From Fimbriimonadaceae bacterium (GTDB taxonomy: Bacteria > Armatimonadota > Fimbriimonadia > Fimbriimonadales > Fimbriimonadaceae): a stretch of 64,000 bases of DNA. The position numbers and the translations under genes are program-made. Position 1 is the first letter of the stretch; each line of letters begins with the position of its first letter. The notes beneath the pieces were generated by a model. That model made no database searches and was not told where the DNA came from. It saw only the letters and a program-made list of their open reading frames with translations. The stretch covers positions 62,001 to 126,000 of the forward strand of contig JAHCHO010000001.1 in NCBI GenBank assembly GCA_026129685.1, given 5' to 3'. This document shows, one piece after another, positions 62,347-64,000 of this stretch.

Positions 62347-63702
62347 ATGACGGCGGTGCTCTTCTTGGCGTTTGCGGGAGGCTTGGCCGGCTTGGTCGCG
62401 TGGATGATCATGGAGCCGTCCGCGCCCGCCCACTTTGCCGATCCTCGCTGGGTGCAGTGGAGCGGGATGTTCACGCTTCTCCTCGGTGCGTTGGTGGGCG
62501 CAAGCATTGGAGCGGCGTACGGCAAAATGCTCGGGAGCCGGCGGCACCTCCTCAACGGCCTTGGGGGAGGCGTCGTGCTAGGGGCGATCGGTGGTTCGCT
62601 CGGCTACCAGATCGGCGGGGCGATCGTAAAGGCCCTGATGCCGATGGCCCTGCAACCCAGTTCTCCGTTGCCGCTGAACGTTCTCGCGAGAACGATCGCC
62701 TTCGCCCCCCTGGGCGCGCTCATCGGCGTGGTCATTGGCATCCCCTCGCGATCCAAGGTGCGCGCGGTGCAGGGGCTGATCGGCGGCGCGATCGGCGGCG
62801 CGATCGCCGGGGCGACCTTCGACATCGTCAGCATCGTCGTCTCGGCGCCGCGTCTGGCGATGGCGGCCGGCGAAGGAACCGTCGAAATCGGCGGGCCGGG
62901 ACGAGCGGTGACGAGCGTGATCATCGGTGCGGCGATCGGCCTGTGCGCGGCGATCTTCGAGCGTCTCGGACGCAAGGCGTGGATTCGGCTCGTGCTCGGG
63001 CGCAACGAGGGCAAGGAGTGGGTCGTGGACACGGGCCAGGCCTACCTCGGTTCGAGCGAGACCGCCCACGTCCCGCTCTTCGGCGACCCGAACGTCATCC
63101 CCTACCACGCGTGCGTCGTGCGGCAAGGCGGCGGCTATTCGCTGGTGGACGGCGGATCGCCCGCCGGGACCTACGTCAACGGACAGCGGGTCGCCCAAGT
63201 GGCCCTCGCGGGCGGCGAGCAGATCCAGATCGGCGGCTTCCTGCTTCAGTTTCTGCTCCGTTCGGGGACGGCCCCCGCCCGTGCGGCAGAGGGTCGGACC
63301 GCACCCATACCGATGTCCCAACCCGTTCAACTCGCCGCGATGGCGCCGACTCCGATCGGGCCTCCGACGACGAGTGCCACGATCTCGGCCTCGGGGATGA
63401 CGGCGGCCACTCCGTCGATGGGAACGCCGACGCTCGTCGCGCTGGACGGTCCCCTCGCCGGCCAGCGATTCCCGGTGTTCGCGATGCTCGAGATGGGGCG
63501 GGAGAGCCGGGCGGTTCCCCTGGGCTTCGACAGCATGGCCTCGCGCCGACACGCGAGTTTTGGCCCGGCTTCCGGTGGTCTTCAGGTTCAGGACCTGGGC
63601 TCGACAAATGGCACTTTCCTGAACGGCCAGCGGGTGACGACCGCCCTCGCGAGGGCCGGGGACGTCGTCCGGGTCGGCGCAACCAGCTTTCGGGTCGAGT
63701 GA
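62347..63702 (+). CDS. Polytopic membrane protein with two FHA domains
   Basis: A 451-aa protein. About five glycine-rich membrane helices fill the first 210 residues (for example LLGALVGASIGAAYG and GLIGGAIGGAIAGATF). The first FHA domain (about 220-310) is degenerate: SSETAHVPL lacks the RRH core but keeps GTYVNG. The second (about 360-450) is complete: MGRESRAV, MASRRHASF and DLGSTNGTFLNG. It is co-transcribed with the preceding FHA gene. The two may scaffold phosphorylated partners at the membrane; no kinase is nearby. Confidence 0.83.
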   Translation: MTAVLFLAFAGGLAGLVAWMIMEPSAPAHFADPRWVQWSGMFTLLLGALVGASIGAAYGKMLGSRRHLLNGLGGGVVLGAIGGSLGYQIGGAIVKALMPMALQPSSPLPLNVLARTIAFAPLGALIGVVIGIPSRSKVRAVQGLIGGAIGGAIAGATFDIVSIVVSAPRLAMAAGEGTVEIGGPGRAVTSVIIGAAIGLCAAIFERLGRKAWIRLVLGRNEGKEWVVDTGQAYLGSSETAHVPLFGDPNVIPYHACVVRQGGGYSLVDGGSPAGTYVNGQRVAQVALAGGEQIQIGGFLLQFLLRSGTAPARAAEGRTAPIPMSQPVQLAAMAPTPIGPPTTSATISASGMTAATPSMGTPTLVALDGPLAGQRFPVFAMLEMGRESRAVPLGFDSMASRRHASFGPASGGLQVQDLGSTNGTFLNGQRVTTALARAGDVVRVGATSFRVE

Positions 63703-63750
63703 CCCGGCCCGCGACGCGCAGGTTCGTAAGGGCTATCCTGGGTTCGAACC

Positions 63751-64000
63751 ATGGGAACGATGCTGACCCTCTCCTTGGCGTTCACCCTCCTGGGGCCGAA
63801 TCTCGCGCCGACCAAGCCCCTGATGCGCGACTTCATTGGGCTGAACGTGCACACCGTTCTGTTCAAGCCCGACCTCTACGCACCGGTCGCCCGCGTACTC
63901 CGGAACTACCACCCTGTCGAGTGGGACCTCGGTCAAGATCCTGGCCAACCCACCACGTTCCCGATGGCGCGCAACGGCGTGGATTGGGCCTCCCTCTATG
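63751..64000 (+). CDS. Secreted protein, N-terminal part only (cut by window end)
   Basis: ATG at 63751 opens a frame running off the window: signal-like MGTMLTLSLAFTLLGP, then LMRDFIGLNVHTVLF and YHPVEWDLG. This opening is like those of secreted glycoside hydrolase or carbohydrate-binding proteins of the barrel type. 83 residues are visible, too few for a family. Confidence 0.6.
   Translation, partial: MGTMLTLSLAFTLLGPNLAPTKPLMRDFIGLNVHTVLFKPDLYAPVARVLRNYHPVEWDLGQDPGQPTTFPMARNGVDWASLY

Overview
The window looks like a chromosomal segment of a GC-rich, non-enteric bacterium that degrades plant or microbial polysaccharides. The mix of genes suggests the Armatimonadota/Fimbriimonadia or a nearby deep lineage: a SigH-type sigma factor, a fused E1 2-oxoacid dehydrogenase, many secreted glycoside hydrolases, frequent GTG/TTG starts and lipoproteins of no known family. 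This placement is an inference from gene content; there is no rRNA to test it.

Left chromosomal part (1-26940). A small unknown protein and a Fur-type regulator precede enolase. Then come a nucleotidyltransferase/phosphomannomutase fusion whose mutase half has lost its catalytic motifs, a frameshifted lipoprotein, a metallophosphoesterase and a GH10 xylanase. An apparent operon follows: sigH, a LuxR-type regulator with a degenerate receiver, and cdsA. Next are an ABC-2 type ATPase, a DUF2087 protein, a LAGLIDADG-like protein and valS. From 15.6 to 26.1 kb lies a polyol/sugar-phosphate cluster: MtlD, KdsD/GutQ, a SorE-like dehydrogenase, an SrlD-like SDR, a PHP protein and a lipoyl E2. These run divergently from a DeoR regulator and an E1 alpha-beta fusion. 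It resembles a gut/sor operon rewired without a PTS and joined to a 2-oxoacid dehydrogenase.

Mobile island (27018-50673). A tRNA-Pro(GGG) gene ends in a 49-bp sequence repeated exactly at 50625-50673, next to a tyrosine recombinase. The 23.7 kb between them is an integrated element. It carries (i) a replication-like block: two paralogous 77-aa proteins, a protein with an SSB-type DDDLPF tail, a non-coding region with about 11-bp-periodic TGACCG repeats, an AT-rich stretch and large hairpins, an excisionase-HTH/Dam methylase fusion, and an exonuclease-less family A DNA polymerase; (ii) a tight five-gene defence operon: SNF2 helicase, 70-aa protein, Rad50-like zinc-hook ATPase, type III Mod and type III Res, facing a GmrSD-like DUF262/DUF1524 gene; (iii) phage-like small genes including a Gp157-like and a Sak4-like protein; (iv) two membrane proteins with matching zinc ribbons. 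Four copies of AAATTTCATAT, each 18-20 bp before a -10-like hexamer, sit upstream of island genes. Two of these promoters would give leaderless mRNAs.

Right chromosomal part (50674-64000). GH5 and GH43 enzymes, a secreted protein, purE-recN, a translationally coupled GH144-GH94 pair likely for beta-1,2-glucan use, lipA, two membrane FHA proteins and the start of a further secreted protein.

The candidates most likely to be new are the five-gene SNF2/Rad50-like/type III R-M cassette, the element's replication module with its shared promoter motif, and the PTS-free polyol/2-oxoacid dehydrogenase cluster.
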